Notes under the pieces: model-generated
Databases searched by the model: none
What the model saw: only the letters and a program-made list of their open reading frames with translations
Told to the model about the DNA's origin: nothing
Translations under genes and position numbers: made by a program
From: Paracoccus sp. DMF-8
Lineage (GTDB): Bacteria > Pseudomonadota > Alphaproteobacteria > Rhodobacterales > Rhodobacteraceae
Assembly (NCBI RefSeq): GCF_029309835.1
Contig: NZ_JARJHL010000010.1
Coordinates: 186,001-250,000 of the forward strand
Reading direction: 5' to 3'
Length of the DNA stretch: 64,000 nucleotides
Shown: positions 37,021 to 46,423 of the stretch, one piece after another
How positions within the stretch are numbered: the stretch's first letter is position 1
Layout of the letters: every line of letters begins with the position of its first letter

Positions 37021-37671
37021 ATGCGTTATTTTATGACAGGGCTGGGCGTGGCTTTCGGCATCGCCGTCTTCTTGTTTCTGGATTACGCGCTGCCGTCGAA
37101 ACAGACGGTGCGGATCGCGAACACCTATAACCGCCAGATCGAGATCGGCGCGAACGGCATCTTTTTCGCCGCCGACGATACCGGTACGGCGCAGAACACC
37201 ACCGGGCGGCGTGACGTTCTGTTCATCGACGTGGTGCGTCCGAACGGCAAGGTCCGGGTTTACCGCAACGAGGATACGGGCTGGGTCTGGCCGCCCTATT
37301 TCAAATACAACAGCTCGACCCTGCAGGGCCGGGCGGCGGATCTGGTCTCGAACCGCAATGATCCGCTGTGGGTGTCGGTCACGTCCTATGGCTGGCGGAT
37401 CGACTGGCTGTCGGTCTATCCCAATGCCGTGTCGATCAGGCAGGTCGACGGCCCGGATGCGCGGCCCGTCAACTGGGGCGCGCAGATCGTGCTGGTGGTG
37501 ATCGGGCTGCTGCTGGTGCTGATCTGGCGGATGTGGAACCAGTTCCGCGAACGCACCATCGACCCGGCCGCGCGGTCCATTGATCAGGCATGGGACCGCG
37601 CCGACGCCCGCGCCGACCGGGCAAGGGGCCGGATCGGGCGTTGGTGGGCCGGGCTGACGGGGCGCAAATGA
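37021..37671 (+). CDS. DUF1523 family membrane protein
   Basis: A 216-residue protein with an N-terminal membrane helix (GVAFGIAVFLFLDYALP), a periplasmic domain (QTVRIANTYNRQIEIGANG through WVSVTSYGWRIDWLSVYPN) and a second helix near residue 160 (GAQIVLVVIGLLLVLIWRM) before an Arg-rich cytoplasmic tail. This matches DUF1523, a family of unknown function in alphaproteobacteria. It follows the 93-residue membrane ORF after 12 bases. Confidence 0.82.
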   Translation: MRYFMTGLGVAFGIAVFLFLDYALPSKQTVRIANTYNRQIEIGANGIFFAADDTGTAQNTTGRRDVLFIDVVRPNGKVRVYRNEDTGWVWPPYFKYNSSTLQGRAADLVSNRNDPLWVSVTSYGWRIDWLSVYPNAVSIRQVDGPDARPVNWGAQIVLVVIGLLLVLIWRMWNQFRERTIDPAARSIDQAWDRADARADRARGRIGRWWAGLTGRK

Positions 37672-37754
37672 CCCGGCCGCACATCCGCAAGGCCCGGCTT
37701 GCCGTGCCGGGCCGCTGCGTCTAGGCTTTTCGCAACCCGGGCAAGGCGCGATCC

Positions 37755-38705
37755 ATGAGCACCGAAACACGAAATCCGGGCACCGGTTTCCAGCCCGACT
37801 GGTTCGACCAGATCCGAATCAACACGCCTGCGGTCGAACGCCGCGCCTCCAGCCTGACGGCGCGGCGCAGCCTGAAAAAGGAATGGCAGGTCGCGTGGTT
37901 GCTGAATGCGGTGCGCTGCATCGACCTGACGACCCTGTCGGGCGATGACACCGATGACCGCGTGGCCCGGCTGTGCGCCAAGGCGCGCCAGCCGATTGCG
38001 CCCGAACTGCTGGAGGCGCTTGGCGTCACCGGCCTGACCACCGGCGCGGTCTGCGTTTACCCGACGATGGTCGCGGCGGCGAAACGCGCGCTTCAGGGCA
38101 CCGATATCCCCGTGGCCAGCGTCGCGACCGGCTTTCCCGCCGGGCTGATGCCGCTGGATCTGCGGCTGGCTGAAATCCGCTATGCCGTCGATCAGGGCGC
38201 GGATGAGATCGACATCGTGATTTCGCGCGGCCTTGCCCTGCGCGGCGAATGGTCGGCGCTTTACGATGAAATCCGCGCCATGCGCGAGGCCTGCGGGGCG
38301 GCGCGGATGAAGACGATCCTGGCCACCGGAGAGCTGAAGACCCTGGAAAACGTCGCCCGCGCCAGCCATGTCGCGATGCAGGCCGGGGCGGATTACATCA
38401 AGACCTCGACCGGCAAGGAACCCGTCAACGCGACCCTGCCGGTCAGTCTGGTCATGTTGCGCGCGATCCGCGACTATCGCGCGCAATCGGGCCATATCGT
38501 CGGCTTCAAACCGGCGGGCGGGCTGAAAACCGCGAAAGATGCGCTGAACTGGCAGGTGATGATGCTGGAAGAACTGGGCCGCGACTGGCTGGCCCCGGAT
38601 CTGTTCCGCATCGGTGCCTCGTCGCTGCTTGGCGATATTGAAAGACAGGTCTCGCATCATGTCACCGGGCGCTACGCCGCCTCTTATCGACTGGCTGCGG
38701 GCTGA
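37755..38705 (+). CDS. deoC: Deoxyribose-phosphate aldolase
   Basis: DeoC splits 2-deoxyribose 5-phosphate into acetaldehyde and glyceraldehyde 3-phosphate through a Schiff base. The 316-residue protein contains DEIDIVISRGLALRG (proton-relay Asp region), MKTILATGELKT and the Schiff-base lysine in AGADYIKTSTGKEPVNATL. The last part, GFKPAGGLKTAKDALNW, holds the second lysine. It is the longer form of the enzyme. The aldehyde dehydrogenase gene 20 bases downstream is a natural partner: it can remove the acetaldehyde that DeoC makes. Confidence 0.95.
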   Translation: MSTETRNPGTGFQPDWFDQIRINTPAVERRASSLTARRSLKKEWQVAWLLNAVRCIDLTTLSGDDTDDRVARLCAKARQPIAPELLEALGVTGLTTGAVCVYPTMVAAAKRALQGTDIPVASVATGFPAGLMPLDLRLAEIRYAVDQGADEIDIVISRGLALRGEWSALYDEIRAMREACGAARMKTILATGELKTLENVARASHVAMQAGADYIKTSTGKEPVNATLPVSLVMLRAIRDYRAQSGHIVGFKPAGGLKTAKDALNWQVMMLEELGRDWLAPDLFRIGASSLLGDIERQVSHHVTGRYAASYRLAAG

Positions 38706-38725
38706 CGGGAACAAGGGCTGATATC

Positions 38726-41056
38726 ATGCCAAGCGTGAGCGGGATCATGGAAACGATGGAATACGGCCCCTCGGTCGAGGATGCGGGCGCGGTGCGCGCA
38801 TGGCTGGCCGCGCGCGGCGATTTCGGCCATTTCATCGGCGGCGCCTTTACCGCGCCAGTCGGGCCGTTCGCGGTCATCGACCCGGCCAGCGGGGCCGTGC
38901 TGGCGCAGGTGTCGCAGGGCAGCGCCGATGATGTCGCCCGCGCCGTCCGCGCCGCGCGCAAGGCGCAACCGAAATGGGCGGCGCTGTCCGGGCATGAACG
39001 GGCGCGGTTCCTGTATGCGATTGCGCGGGTGATCCAGAAACGCGAACGGTTTCTGTCGGTGCTGGAAACCCTGAACAACGGCAAGCCGATCCGCGAAAGC
39101 CGCGATATCGACGTGCCGCTGGTCGTGCGCCATTTCTATCACCACGCCGGTTGGGCGGAATTGCGCGACAGCGAATTTCCCGGCCACACGTCGCTTGGCG
39201 TCTGCGCGCAGGTGATTCCGTGGAATTTCCCGCTGCTGATGCTGGCCTGGAAAATCGCGCCCGCGCTGGCTGCGGGCAATACCGTCGTGCTGAAGCCCGC
39301 CGAATTCACCCCCCTGACCGCGCTGGCCTTTGCCGAGATCTGCGCCGAGGTCGGCCTGCCTGCGGGCGTCGTCAATATCGTCACCGGCGATGGGGAAACC
39401 GGCGAATTGCTGGTCTCCGCCGATGTGGACAAGGTGGCATTCACCGGCTCGACCGAGGTGGGCCGGGCGATTGCCCGCGCCACGGCGGGCAGCGCCAAGC
39501 GGCTGACGCTGGAACTGGGCGGCAAGTCGCCGTTCATCGTCATGCCCGACGCCGATCTGGATGCCGCCGTCGAGGGCGTCGTCGATCTGATCTGGTTCAA
39601 TCAGGGACAGGTCTGTTGCGCGGGGTCGCGGATTCTGGTCGCGGAATCGGTCTCGGCGCGGTTCGAAAGGCTGCTGTGCGCGCGGATGGAACGGTTGCGG
39701 GTCGGCGCGCCGCTGGACAAATCCACCGATGTCGGGGCCATCGTTCATCCGATCCAAAAGGCCCGCATCCTGTCGATTTGCGACCGTGCGGTCGCGGCGG
39801 GTGCTGAACTGGTCGGCGGCGCGGCAGAGGAGGGCTGTTTCATCGCGCCCGGCTATCTGCGCAACATCGCCCCGGCAAACCCCGGCATGTCCGAGGAAAT
39901 CTTTGGCCCGATCGCGACCCTGTCCACGTTCCGCACTCCGGACGAAGCCGCCGATCTGGCCAACAACACCCGCTACGGCCTTGCCGCCAGCATCTGGTCG
40001 GAAAGCGCGACCGTCGCGACCGATATGGCCGCGCGGGTCAGGGCGGGCGTGGTCTGGGTGAATTGCGCCAATATCTTCGATGCCGCCGCGCCCTTTGGCG
40101 GGGTGCGTGAAAGCGGTTACGGTCGCGAAGGCGGGCGCGCGGGGATGCTGGATTATCTGGCCGCGCCCAAGGTCCGCGAAAAGCGCGACCCCGCCCCGAA
40201 ACCGATTTCCGCGCTGCCCGAAGGTTACGGCACGCCGGGCCAGATCGACCGCACGCCGAAACTGTATATCGGCGGCGCGCAGAAGCGCCCTGATGGCGGC
40301 GCCAGCTATCAGGCGCAGGGCGCGCTGATCCCGCTTGGCAGCCGCAAGGACATCCGCAACGCGGTCGAGGCCGCCCATGCAGGCCGCGCCAAATGGCTGG
40401 GGCTGGGCGCGCATGGCCGCGCGCAGGTGCTGTATTTCATCGCCGAAAACCTGTCGCAGCGCCACCGCGAATTCGCCGCCCTGACATCGGAATCCGAGGT
40501 CGATACCGCGATCCGCCGCTGCTTTTTCTACGCGGGCTTTGCCGATAAATTCGACGGCACGACCATCGCGGCCAGGCCCGGCCATCTGGTCCATGTCCAG
40601 CCGGAACCGCATGGGGTGATGGGGATCGCCTGCCCGAATGGCTCGGGTCTGGCGGGGTTCCTGTCGCTGGTCCTGCCCGCGATCGCTGTGGGCAATACCG
40701 TGGTCGCTGTGGCGTCGCAGTCGAACCCGCTGGCGGCGCTGATGCTGTATCAGGTGCTGGATACATCGGACGTGCCGGGGGGCGTGGTGAATATCGTGAC
40801 CGGCGCGCGCGATCCCCTGATCGCGGAACTGGCCGCGCATGACGACGTGCAGGCGATCTGGTACAGCGGCGCGGGGCTGGAGGCGGTGCAGATGGCGGCG
40901 GCCGAAACCGTCAAGCCGGTCTGGGCCGTGCCCGCCCATGACTGGCAGCGCGAGGCTGCGCAGGGCCGGGCATTCCTGCGTCACGCCAGCCGCGACAAGA
41001 CGATCTGGCTGCCCTATGGCGCCTTGCCCGCCGGGACCGGCAGCACCAGCTATTGA
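38726..41056 (+). CDS. ALDH16-like fused aldehyde dehydrogenase
   Basis: A 776-residue protein made of a full aldehyde dehydrogenase domain (about residues 1-490) and a second, shortened ALDH domain (about 500-776). The first has the NAD-binding PWNFPLLMLAWKIAPALAAG, LTLELGGKSPFIVMPDADLD with the catalytic Glu region, and the nucleophile Cys in FNQGQVCCAGSRI. The second keeps the N-terminal cofactor-type fold (GVMGIACPNGSGLAGFLSLV) but ends before any nucleophile motif. This is the ALDH16 layout. Together with DeoC it forms a deoxyribonucleoside-breakdown pair. Two start codons are possible (38726, 38747). Its stop lies in a heptamer repeat. Confidence 0.9.
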   Translation: MPSVSGIMETMEYGPSVEDAGAVRAWLAARGDFGHFIGGAFTAPVGPFAVIDPASGAVLAQVSQGSADDVARAVRAARKAQPKWAALSGHERARFLYAIARVIQKRERFLSVLETLNNGKPIRESRDIDVPLVVRHFYHHAGWAELRDSEFPGHTSLGVCAQVIPWNFPLLMLAWKIAPALAAGNTVVLKPAEFTPLTALAFAEICAEVGLPAGVVNIVTGDGETGELLVSADVDKVAFTGSTEVGRAIARATAGSAKRLTLELGGKSPFIVMPDADLDAAVEGVVDLIWFNQGQVCCAGSRILVAESVSARFERLLCARMERLRVGAPLDKSTDVGAIVHPIQKARILSICDRAVAAGAELVGGAAEEGCFIAPGYLRNIAPANPGMSEEIFGPIATLSTFRTPDEAADLANNTRYGLAASIWSESATVATDMAARVRAGVVWVNCANIFDAAAPFGGVRESGYGREGGRAGMLDYLAAPKVREKRDPAPKPISALPEGYGTPGQIDRTPKLYIGGAQKRPDGGASYQAQGALIPLGSRKDIRNAVEAAHAGRAKWLGLGAHGRAQVLYFIAENLSQRHREFAALTSESEVDTAIRRCFFYAGFADKFDGTTIAARPGHLVHVQPEPHGVMGIACPNGSGLAGFLSLVLPAIAVGNTVVAVASQSNPLAALMLYQVLDTSDVPGGVVNIVTGARDPLIAELAAHDDVQAIWYSGAGLEAVQMAAAETVKPVWAVPAHDWQREAAQGRAFLRHASRDKTIWLPYGALPAGTGSTSY

Positions 41057-41102
41057 TGGCTGATGGCTGATGGCTGATGGCTGATGGCTGATGGCTGATG
41101 GC
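41054..41102. repeat. Heptanucleotide tandem repeat, seven copies
   Basis: TGATGGC is repeated seven times without mismatch, and a degenerate eighth unit (TGATCGG) follows. The first TGA is the stop codon of the ALDH16-like gene. Because the stop is in the first unit, changes in copy number would not alter that protein. The rest of the stretch to 41232 contains no supportable gene. Confidence 0.95.
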
Positions 41103-41232
41103 TGATCGGCACGGGTTGCCGGGGGCGGCGCGTTGGTCGGGGGCGTCATTCAGGACTTGATTGACCTGTTGGGCGACCCATTTGCGCGACCGTTCGCCCC
41201 GTCCACCCGTTACGTCGCGCGGCTGCGTTCGG

Positions 41233-41985
41233 TCATTCGCGCAGCCAGCGCAGCCCGGCCTCGGTCGTGGTCTGGGGGGTATATTCCGCGCCGACCCAGC
41301 CCATATAGCCGGAATCGTCGATTTCGCGGAAAAAGCGGACATAGTCGATATCGCCGTGACGCGGTTCATGCCGGTCGGGGACGCCCGCGATCTGGATATG
41401 GCGCACCAGATTTGAATAATGGTGCCATGTCGCCACGACATCGCCGCTGATCAGATGGGCGTGATAGGCGTCGAATTGCAGCCCCAGATTGGGGGCGGCG
41501 ACCTGTTCGATGATATCCGCCGCCAGCGCATAGCTGTTCAGGAAATAGCCGGGGATATCGCCCGCATTCACGGGTTCGATCACCAGGCTGGCATGGGGCG
41601 CGCGGCGACAGGCCCAGGTCAGGTTGTCGATCATCACCTGCCGCGCCTGATCGCCCTGAGCCTTGCCGGACATGATGTGGATATGGCGGACCTTCAGCGC
41701 CTCGGCAAAGCGCAGGGCGCGTTCGAAATCGCTGCGGAACCGCGACTGGTTGCCGGGTTCGGCGGCAAAGCCGCGCGGTCCGCCCGCCCAGTTCGGGGGC
41801 GGCGTGTTCAGCACGATGAATTCCAGCCCGGCGTCCTGTGCGGCGGCCTTGAGGTCCTTGGTCGCGAGGTCATAGGGAAACAGGATCTCGACCCCGTCAA
41901 AGCCCGCGCGCCTGGCGGCGGCAAAGCGTTGCAGCATCGGCAATTCGGTGAACAGATAGGTCAGGCTCGCGGCAAAACGCGCCAT
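41233..41985 (-). CDS. Hydroxypyruvate isomerase-like TIM-barrel protein
   Basis: A 250-residue protein of the xylose isomerase-like TIM-barrel family, closest to hydroxypyruvate isomerase (Hyi) and OtnI. Recognisable parts are FAASLTYLFTELPMLQRFA, GFDGVEILFPYD, LVIEPVNAGDIPGYFLNS (metal-binding Glu), LGLQFDAYHAHLISGD and VGAEYTPQTTTEAGLRWL (second Glu). It probably interconverts a small alpha-hydroxy keto acid or 2-oxo sugar acid, but the true substrate is unknown. It starts one base after the DUF1285 gene stop and is co-transcribed with it. Confidence 0.87.
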   Translation of the reverse strand: MARFAASLTYLFTELPMLQRFAAARRAGFDGVEILFPYDLATKDLKAAAQDAGLEFIVLNTPPPNWAGGPRGFAAEPGNQSRFRSDFERALRFAEALKVRHIHIMSGKAQGDQARQVMIDNLTWACRRAPHASLVIEPVNAGDIPGYFLNSYALAADIIEQVAAPNLGLQFDAYHAHLISGDVVATWHHYSNLVRHIQIAGVPDRHEPRHGDIDYVRFFREIDDSGYMGWVGAEYTPQTTTEAGLRWLRE

Positions 41986-41986
41986 G

Positions 41987-42526
41987 TCAGGGCTCCAATG
42001 ACATCCAGCCCGAATCCGTGCGGACAGCCAGCCGCCCGTCGGGGGCGGTTTCGGCGATGTCGGCCAGGCGGTAGAAACTCTTGCGGTCGATCAGCGCGTC
42101 CAGCCCGGCGCGGACATGGACATAGGGGCGCGGCTGATCGGGGGTGCCGGCAACGCGGATGGGGTTGTCAGCCCCGACCGTCACGCTGTCGCCGACATTG
42201 GTGGTGAAGGTGATCCGGGTGCCGTCGATATCCACATCGACGGCCAGAAAGGGCGCATCCTGCACGCGGATGCCGACCTTTTCGACAGGGGTGACCAGAA
42301 AGTAACGGTCGCCTTCGCGTTTCAGGATGGTCGAAAACAGCCGCACCATCTGCGGCCGGTTGATCGGCGCGCCTTCGTGGATCCAGCGGCCATCGGCGCG
42401 GATTTCCATGTCCATCTCGCCGCAATAGGGGGGATTCCACAGGTGAACCGGGGGCAATCCGCCCTTTCCGGCCTGGCTTGCCGCCTCGGCCAGCGATTTC
42501 ACGCTTTTGTCAGTCTTGTCGGCCAT
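41987..42526 (-). CDS. DUF1285 domain-containing protein
   Basis: A 179-residue cytoplasmic protein of the DUF1285 family. It contains LPPVHLWNPPYCGEMDMEIR, DGRWIHEGAPINRPQMVRLF, FAMILY-typical YFLVTPVEKVGIRVQDAPF and the final ALIDRKSFYRLADIAE. The function is not known; a role linked to the cell envelope or to the adjacent MoxR operon is sometimes inferred from gene order. It is divergent from moxR, with about 60 bases between the two starts. Confidence 0.85.
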   Translation of the reverse strand: MADKTDKSVKSLAEAASQAGKGGLPPVHLWNPPYCGEMDMEIRADGRWIHEGAPINRPQMVRLFSTILKREGDRYFLVTPVEKVGIRVQDAPFLAVDVDIDGTRITFTTNVGDSVTVGADNPIRVAGTPDQPRPYVHVRAGLDALIDRKSFYRLADIAETAPDGRLAVRTDSGWMSLEP

Positions 42527-42588
42527 TCCTTGTGGAGCCTTCTGCCACCTGTCTTTATGCTGTCCTAGAACAGAACAAGGGCATTGTC

Positions 42589-43590
42589 ATGGCCGTGGAT
42601 GAGAAACTCGTTTCCGATGTCGAGGCGCTGACCAGCCGCCTGACCGAGGCCCGCCAAAGCGTCGAGCGGCGGTTTGTCGGGCAAAAGGCGGTTGTGGAAC
42701 AGGTGCTTGCGGCGATCCTGTCGGGCGGGCACGCGCTGCTGGTCGGCCAGCCGGGGCTGGGCAAGACGATGCTGGTCGATACGCTGTCGACGGTTCTGGG
42801 GCTGGACAGCGCGCGCATCCAGTTCACCCCCGACCTGATGCCCGCCGATATTCTGGGCTCCGAGGTTCTGGACGTGAAATCCGACGGCAGCCGCGCATTC
42901 CGGTTCATCGAAGGCCCGGTTTTCACCCAGCTTTTGATGGCGGATGAAATCAACCGCGCCAGCCCGCGCACCCAATCCGCGCTGTTGCAGGCGATGCAGG
43001 AAGGCGAGGTCACGATCAGCGGCGAGCACCGCCCGCTTGGCCGTCCCTTTCACGTTCTTGCGACCCAGAACCCGATCGAGCAGGAAGGCACCTATCCGCT
43101 GCCCGAGGCGCAGCTTGACCGTTTCCTGTTGCAGGTCGATGTCGATTACCCCGACCGCGACACCGAACGCGACATCCTGATCGCGACCACCGGCACCGAA
43201 TCCGGTCAGGCTCATGCGGTTTTTGACGCGCAGGGGCTGATTGCGGCGCAGGCGCTGATCCGGCGGATGCCGGTCGGGGAATCGGTGCTGAATGCGATTC
43301 TGGATATTGTCCGCGCCGCCCGTCCCGGCGCGCCCGAGGCGCCCGGCTGGACGACCGAGGCGCTGATCTGGGGGCCGGGGCCGCGCGCCGCGCAGGCGCT
43401 GATGATGGTGACGCGCGCCCGTGCCGCGCTGCAGGGCCGGTTCGCGCCGACGCTGGACGATGTAACGGCGATGGCCGCGCCGGTGCTGCGCCACCGCATC
43501 GCGCTGAGCTTTGCGGCGCGCGCGCAGGGCGACAGCGTCGATGCGATCATCGCGCGCCTGCTGCAAGACCGGATGCAGGCCGCCGCGTGA
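42589..43590 (+). CDS. MoxR-family AAA+ ATPase
   Basis: A 333-residue AAA+ ATPase with Walker A GQPGLGKTM (about residue 50), Walker B LLMADEINRASPRTQSALLQ, sensor 1 LATQNPIEQEGTYPLPEAQL and the lid domain after about residue 240. MoxR proteins act as chaperones that activate partner proteins with von Willebrand A or DUF58 domains. The start is ATG at 42589. It is the first gene of a five-gene unit with DUF58, BatA-like, DUF4159 and GATase-like products; all junctions overlap by one to four bases. Confidence 0.92.
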   Translation: MAVDEKLVSDVEALTSRLTEARQSVERRFVGQKAVVEQVLAAILSGGHALLVGQPGLGKTMLVDTLSTVLGLDSARIQFTPDLMPADILGSEVLDVKSDGSRAFRFIEGPVFTQLLMADEINRASPRTQSALLQAMQEGEVTISGEHRPLGRPFHVLATQNPIEQEGTYPLPEAQLDRFLLQVDVDYPDRDTERDILIATTGTESGQAHAVFDAQGLIAAQALIRRMPVGESVLNAILDIVRAARPGAPEAPGWTTEALIWGPGPRAAQALMMVTRARAALQGRFAPTLDDVTAMAAPVLRHRIALSFAARAQGDSVDAIIARLLQDRMQAAA

Positions 43591-44486
43591 GTGCGACCGC
43601 AGGACCTATGACCGGACAGGCCACCCCCGAACGGCTTCGCGCCCGTGCCGAGGATGCGGCGGCGGGGCTGCCCGCGCTGATGCTGGCCGCGGAACGGCTC
43701 AGCACGGCGCTGTCGGCGGGCAGCCACGGCTTGCGCCGCGCCGGTTCGGGCGAGGAGTTCTGGCAATACCGTCCGGCCGCCCCCGGCGACAGCCTGCGCA
43801 GCATCGACTGGCGCCGCTCGGCCCGGTCGGATGCGCAATTCGTCCGCGACCGCGAATTGCAGACGGCGCAGGCGGCGGTGGTCTGGGTCTCGGGCGGACA
43901 GGGGATGGATTATTCGGGTGCGCCCAATCGCGCCACGAAACGCGACCGCGCCGATCTGCTGGCGCTGGCCATCTCGGTTGCGCTGCTGCGCGGGGGCGAA
44001 AGGGTCGGGCTGGCCGGTCAGCCGCCGCGCGCGGGCCGCGCCCAGATCGACCGCATCGCGCAGGGGCTGGTGCTGCGCCCTGATAGCGCGGGGCCGGATG
44101 ATGATGTGCCCCCGATCCATGCCCTGCGTCCCGGTCAGCGCGTCCTGCTGATTGCCGATTTTCTGGGCGATCCGGCCCCGGTCCTGTCCTATCTGGAACG
44201 TGCCGCCGGGATGGGCGTGCGCGGCGCGATCCTGCAGGTGCTTGATCCGGATGAGGAAACATTCCCGTTTTCCGGCGCGGTCCTGTTCCGCACGCTCAGC
44301 GGCGCGTCCCGCCATGATACCCGCGATGCCCAAGGGTTGCGCGCGGCCTATCTGAACCGGCTGGCCGAGCGGCGCGAGCTGCTGCGTCAGGCCGCCGCGC
44401 GCAGCGGCTGGCATTTCGGCACGCATGACACGGCGAACGCCCCCGCGCAGGCGCTGTTGTGGATCGCTTCGGTGTTGGAGGGCTGA
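43587..44486 (+). CDS. DUF58 domain-containing protein
   Basis: A 299-residue protein of the DUF58 family, the usual partner of MoxR. The diagnostic segment is YRPAAPGDSLRSIDWRRSAR followed by FVRDRELQTAQA (about residues 65-100). A vWA-like core then includes VWVSGGQGMDY and ALAISVALLRGGERVGLAG. No membrane helix is evident. It overlaps the MoxR gene by four bases and shares its last base region with the start of the following membrane protein gene. Confidence 0.88.
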   Translation: MSATAGPMTGQATPERLRARAEDAAAGLPALMLAAERLSTALSAGSHGLRRAGSGEEFWQYRPAAPGDSLRSIDWRRSARSDAQFVRDRELQTAQAAVVWVSGGQGMDYSGAPNRATKRDRADLLALAISVALLRGGERVGLAGQPPRAGRAQIDRIAQGLVLRPDSAGPDDDVPPIHALRPGQRVLLIADFLGDPAPVLSYLERAAGMGVRGAILQVLDPDEETFPFSGAVLFRTLSGASRHDTRDAQGLRAAYLNRLAERRELLRQAAARSGWHFGTHDTANAPAQALLWIASVLEG

Positions 44487-46423
44487 TGCTGATCCTGGGT
44501 CCTCTTGGCTTCGTGACGCCCTGGCTGCTGGCCGCGCTGGCCGCGCTGCCGGTGCTGTGGATCATCCTGCGCGCGCTGCCGCCTTCGCCGAAACTGGTCG
44601 ACTTTCCGGGCACGCGGCTGCTGTTGGGGCTGGCCGATCCGAACCCCATCGCGCAGCGCACGCCCTGGTGGCTGTTGCTGCTGCGGCTGCTGGCGATTGC
44701 CGCGCTGATCATCGGTTTCGCCGGGCCGGTGTGGAAGCCTTCGGCCGGGCAGGGCACCGACCTGCCGCTGCTGCTCGTCGTCGATGCCGGTTGGGCCAAT
44801 GCCCCCGGCTGGCCGCAGCTTCAGGCCCGCGCCACCCGCGAAATCGAGGCCGCAGGATCCGCGGGGCGCCCGGTCGCCCTGCTGGTCGCCGATGGCCGCG
44901 ACGAGGGCGCCTTGCCCTTTGGTCAGGGCACCGATCTGGCGGCGCGGATGCGCGCGGTCCAGCCGGTCTCCTGGGACAGCCGTTATCCCGACGACCCGCA
45001 GGCGGCCCTGTCCGGCGCGCCCGGGGGCGGCTTGCGCACGCTCTGGCTGGCCGATGGGCTGGATCATCCGGGCCGCGCCGACTGGCTGGCGGCGCTGTCG
45101 ACGCGTGGTCCGGTAACGGTGGTGACGCCGCAAGCCGCCGTGCAATCGCTGGAGCTGATCGGCGGCGAAAAGCCCCGGCTGACTTGGCGCGCGACCGGCC
45201 CGACCGCCGATCCGGTGATCCGCGCCGTCGGCCCCGATCCGCAGGGCGTGTTGCGCGAACTGGCCCGCCTGACCCCGGCCGAGGCACAAGAGGATGCCGG
45301 TATCGTGACCCGCCCCGTGCCCATCGACCTGCCGTCGGAACTGCGCAACCGCATCACCCGCTTTGAAATCGAGGGCCAGCCTTCGGCCGGGGCGGTGGTG
45401 CTGGCCGATGACCGCATCCGCCGCCGCAAGGTGGCGCTGGTCGGTGACGACCGCGCATCCGAAGGTCAGGAACTGCTGTCCCCGATGCATTATCTGCGTC
45501 AGGCGATCGCGGCGACGAATGACGTCGTTTCGGGCAATATCGGCGATGTCTTGCAGGCTGCGCCGGATGTCATCGTCATCGTCGACCAGACCGACATGCC
45601 CGACACGCCCGCGCTGGCCGAATGGGTCGCCGAAGGCGGTCTGCTGATCCGTTTCGCCGGGCCGCGCATGGCCGCCGCGCAGGGGCTGCTGGCCGAACCG
45701 CTGCTGCCCCTGCGCCTGCGCGAGGGCGGCCGCGATATCGGCGGCGCGCTGAGCTGGGGTGAACCGCGCGGCATCGCGCCCTTTGACGCGGCGGGGCCTT
45801 TCGCGGGGCTGACCATCCCCGAAGACGTCACCATCCGCGCCCAGCTTTTGCCCGAACCGGGGCCGGAACTGGACCGGCATGTCATCGCCCGGCTGAGCGA
45901 CCAGACGCCGCTGGTCTCGCGCGCCGCGCTGGATCGCGGGCAGTTGGTGCTGTTCCACACCACCGCCAATGCCGAATGGACGAACCTGCCGCTGTCGGGG
46001 CTGTTCGTGCAGATGCTGGACCGCTTGGTCCAGAGCGCCCGCGCGCAGGATGCCGCATCCGATCCCGCCTCGGAAACCGAAGTCAGTTTCTGGACGGCAG
46101 AAACGGTTCTGGACGGCTTTGGCCGCGCCACGCCCGCAACCGATCTGGCGCCCGTGTCGGGGGCCGATTTCGCGCAGGGTCCGGGGCCGCTTGCGCCGGC
46201 GGGCGTCTATACCTCGGGCGAGCGGCGCAGCGCGCTGAATGCGGGCGGTGCCCTGCAACCGGCCGACTGGCCCGGCGCGCTTGTCGAAACGGCGGGGGCG
46301 CAGCCGGGCATTGCGCTGCTGCGCTGGCTGATCGCGCTGGCGGCGGTGCTGTTTGCGCTGGATGCGCTTGGCAGCGCGCTGCTGTCGCGGGGTGGCCGTC
46401 TGGTCACGAAGGGGGCGCCATGA
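44486..46423 (+). CDS. BatA-like double-transmembrane protein
   Basis: A 645-residue protein beginning MLILGPLGFVTPWLLAALAA with the N-terminal double-helix BatA region (PVLWIILRALPPSPKLVDFP, then RLLAIAALIIGFAGPVW). The rest is periplasmic-like, with a vWA/GATase-like section (DVIVIVDQTDMPDTPALAEW) and a last helix near residue 620. In many relatives this part is fused to the DUF4159 domain encoded by the next gene; here they are separate and coupled by an ATGA overlap at 46420. The ATG at 44486 shares its A with the DUF58 stop; an upstream ATG at 44459 is possible but lies inside DUF58. Confidence 0.8.
   Translation: MLILGPLGFVTPWLLAALAALPVLWIILRALPPSPKLVDFPGTRLLLGLADPNPIAQRTPWWLLLLRLLAIAALIIGFAGPVWKPSAGQGTDLPLLLVVDAGWANAPGWPQLQARATREIEAAGSAGRPVALLVADGRDEGALPFGQGTDLAARMRAVQPVSWDSRYPDDPQAALSGAPGGGLRTLWLADGLDHPGRADWLAALSTRGPVTVVTPQAAVQSLELIGGEKPRLTWRATGPTADPVIRAVGPDPQGVLRELARLTPAEAQEDAGIVTRPVPIDLPSELRNRITRFEIEGQPSAGAVVLADDRIRRRKVALVGDDRASEGQELLSPMHYLRQAIAATNDVVSGNIGDVLQAAPDVIVIVDQTDMPDTPALAEWVAEGGLLIRFAGPRMAAAQGLLAEPLLPLRLREGGRDIGGALSWGEPRGIAPFDAAGPFAGLTIPEDVTIRAQLLPEPGPELDRHVIARLSDQTPLVSRAALDRGQLVLFHTTANAEWTNLPLSGLFVQMLDRLVQSARAQDAASDPASETEVSFWTAETVLDGFGRATPATDLAPVSGADFAQGPGPLAPAGVYTSGERRSALNAGGALQPADWPGALVETAGAQPGIALLRWLIALAAVLFALDALGSALLSRGGRLVTKGAP

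Noticed and set aside
41054-41109. Short regularly spaced repeats as a CRISPR array
   Set aside because: The unit is only seven bases with no spacers, so it is a microsatellite-like tandem repeat. No cas genes are in the window.
38684-41149. 821-residue reverse open frame with a repeated SAISHQP phrase at its start
   Set aside because: Antisense to the ALDH16-like gene. The repeated phrase is only the heptamer DNA repeat read backwards.
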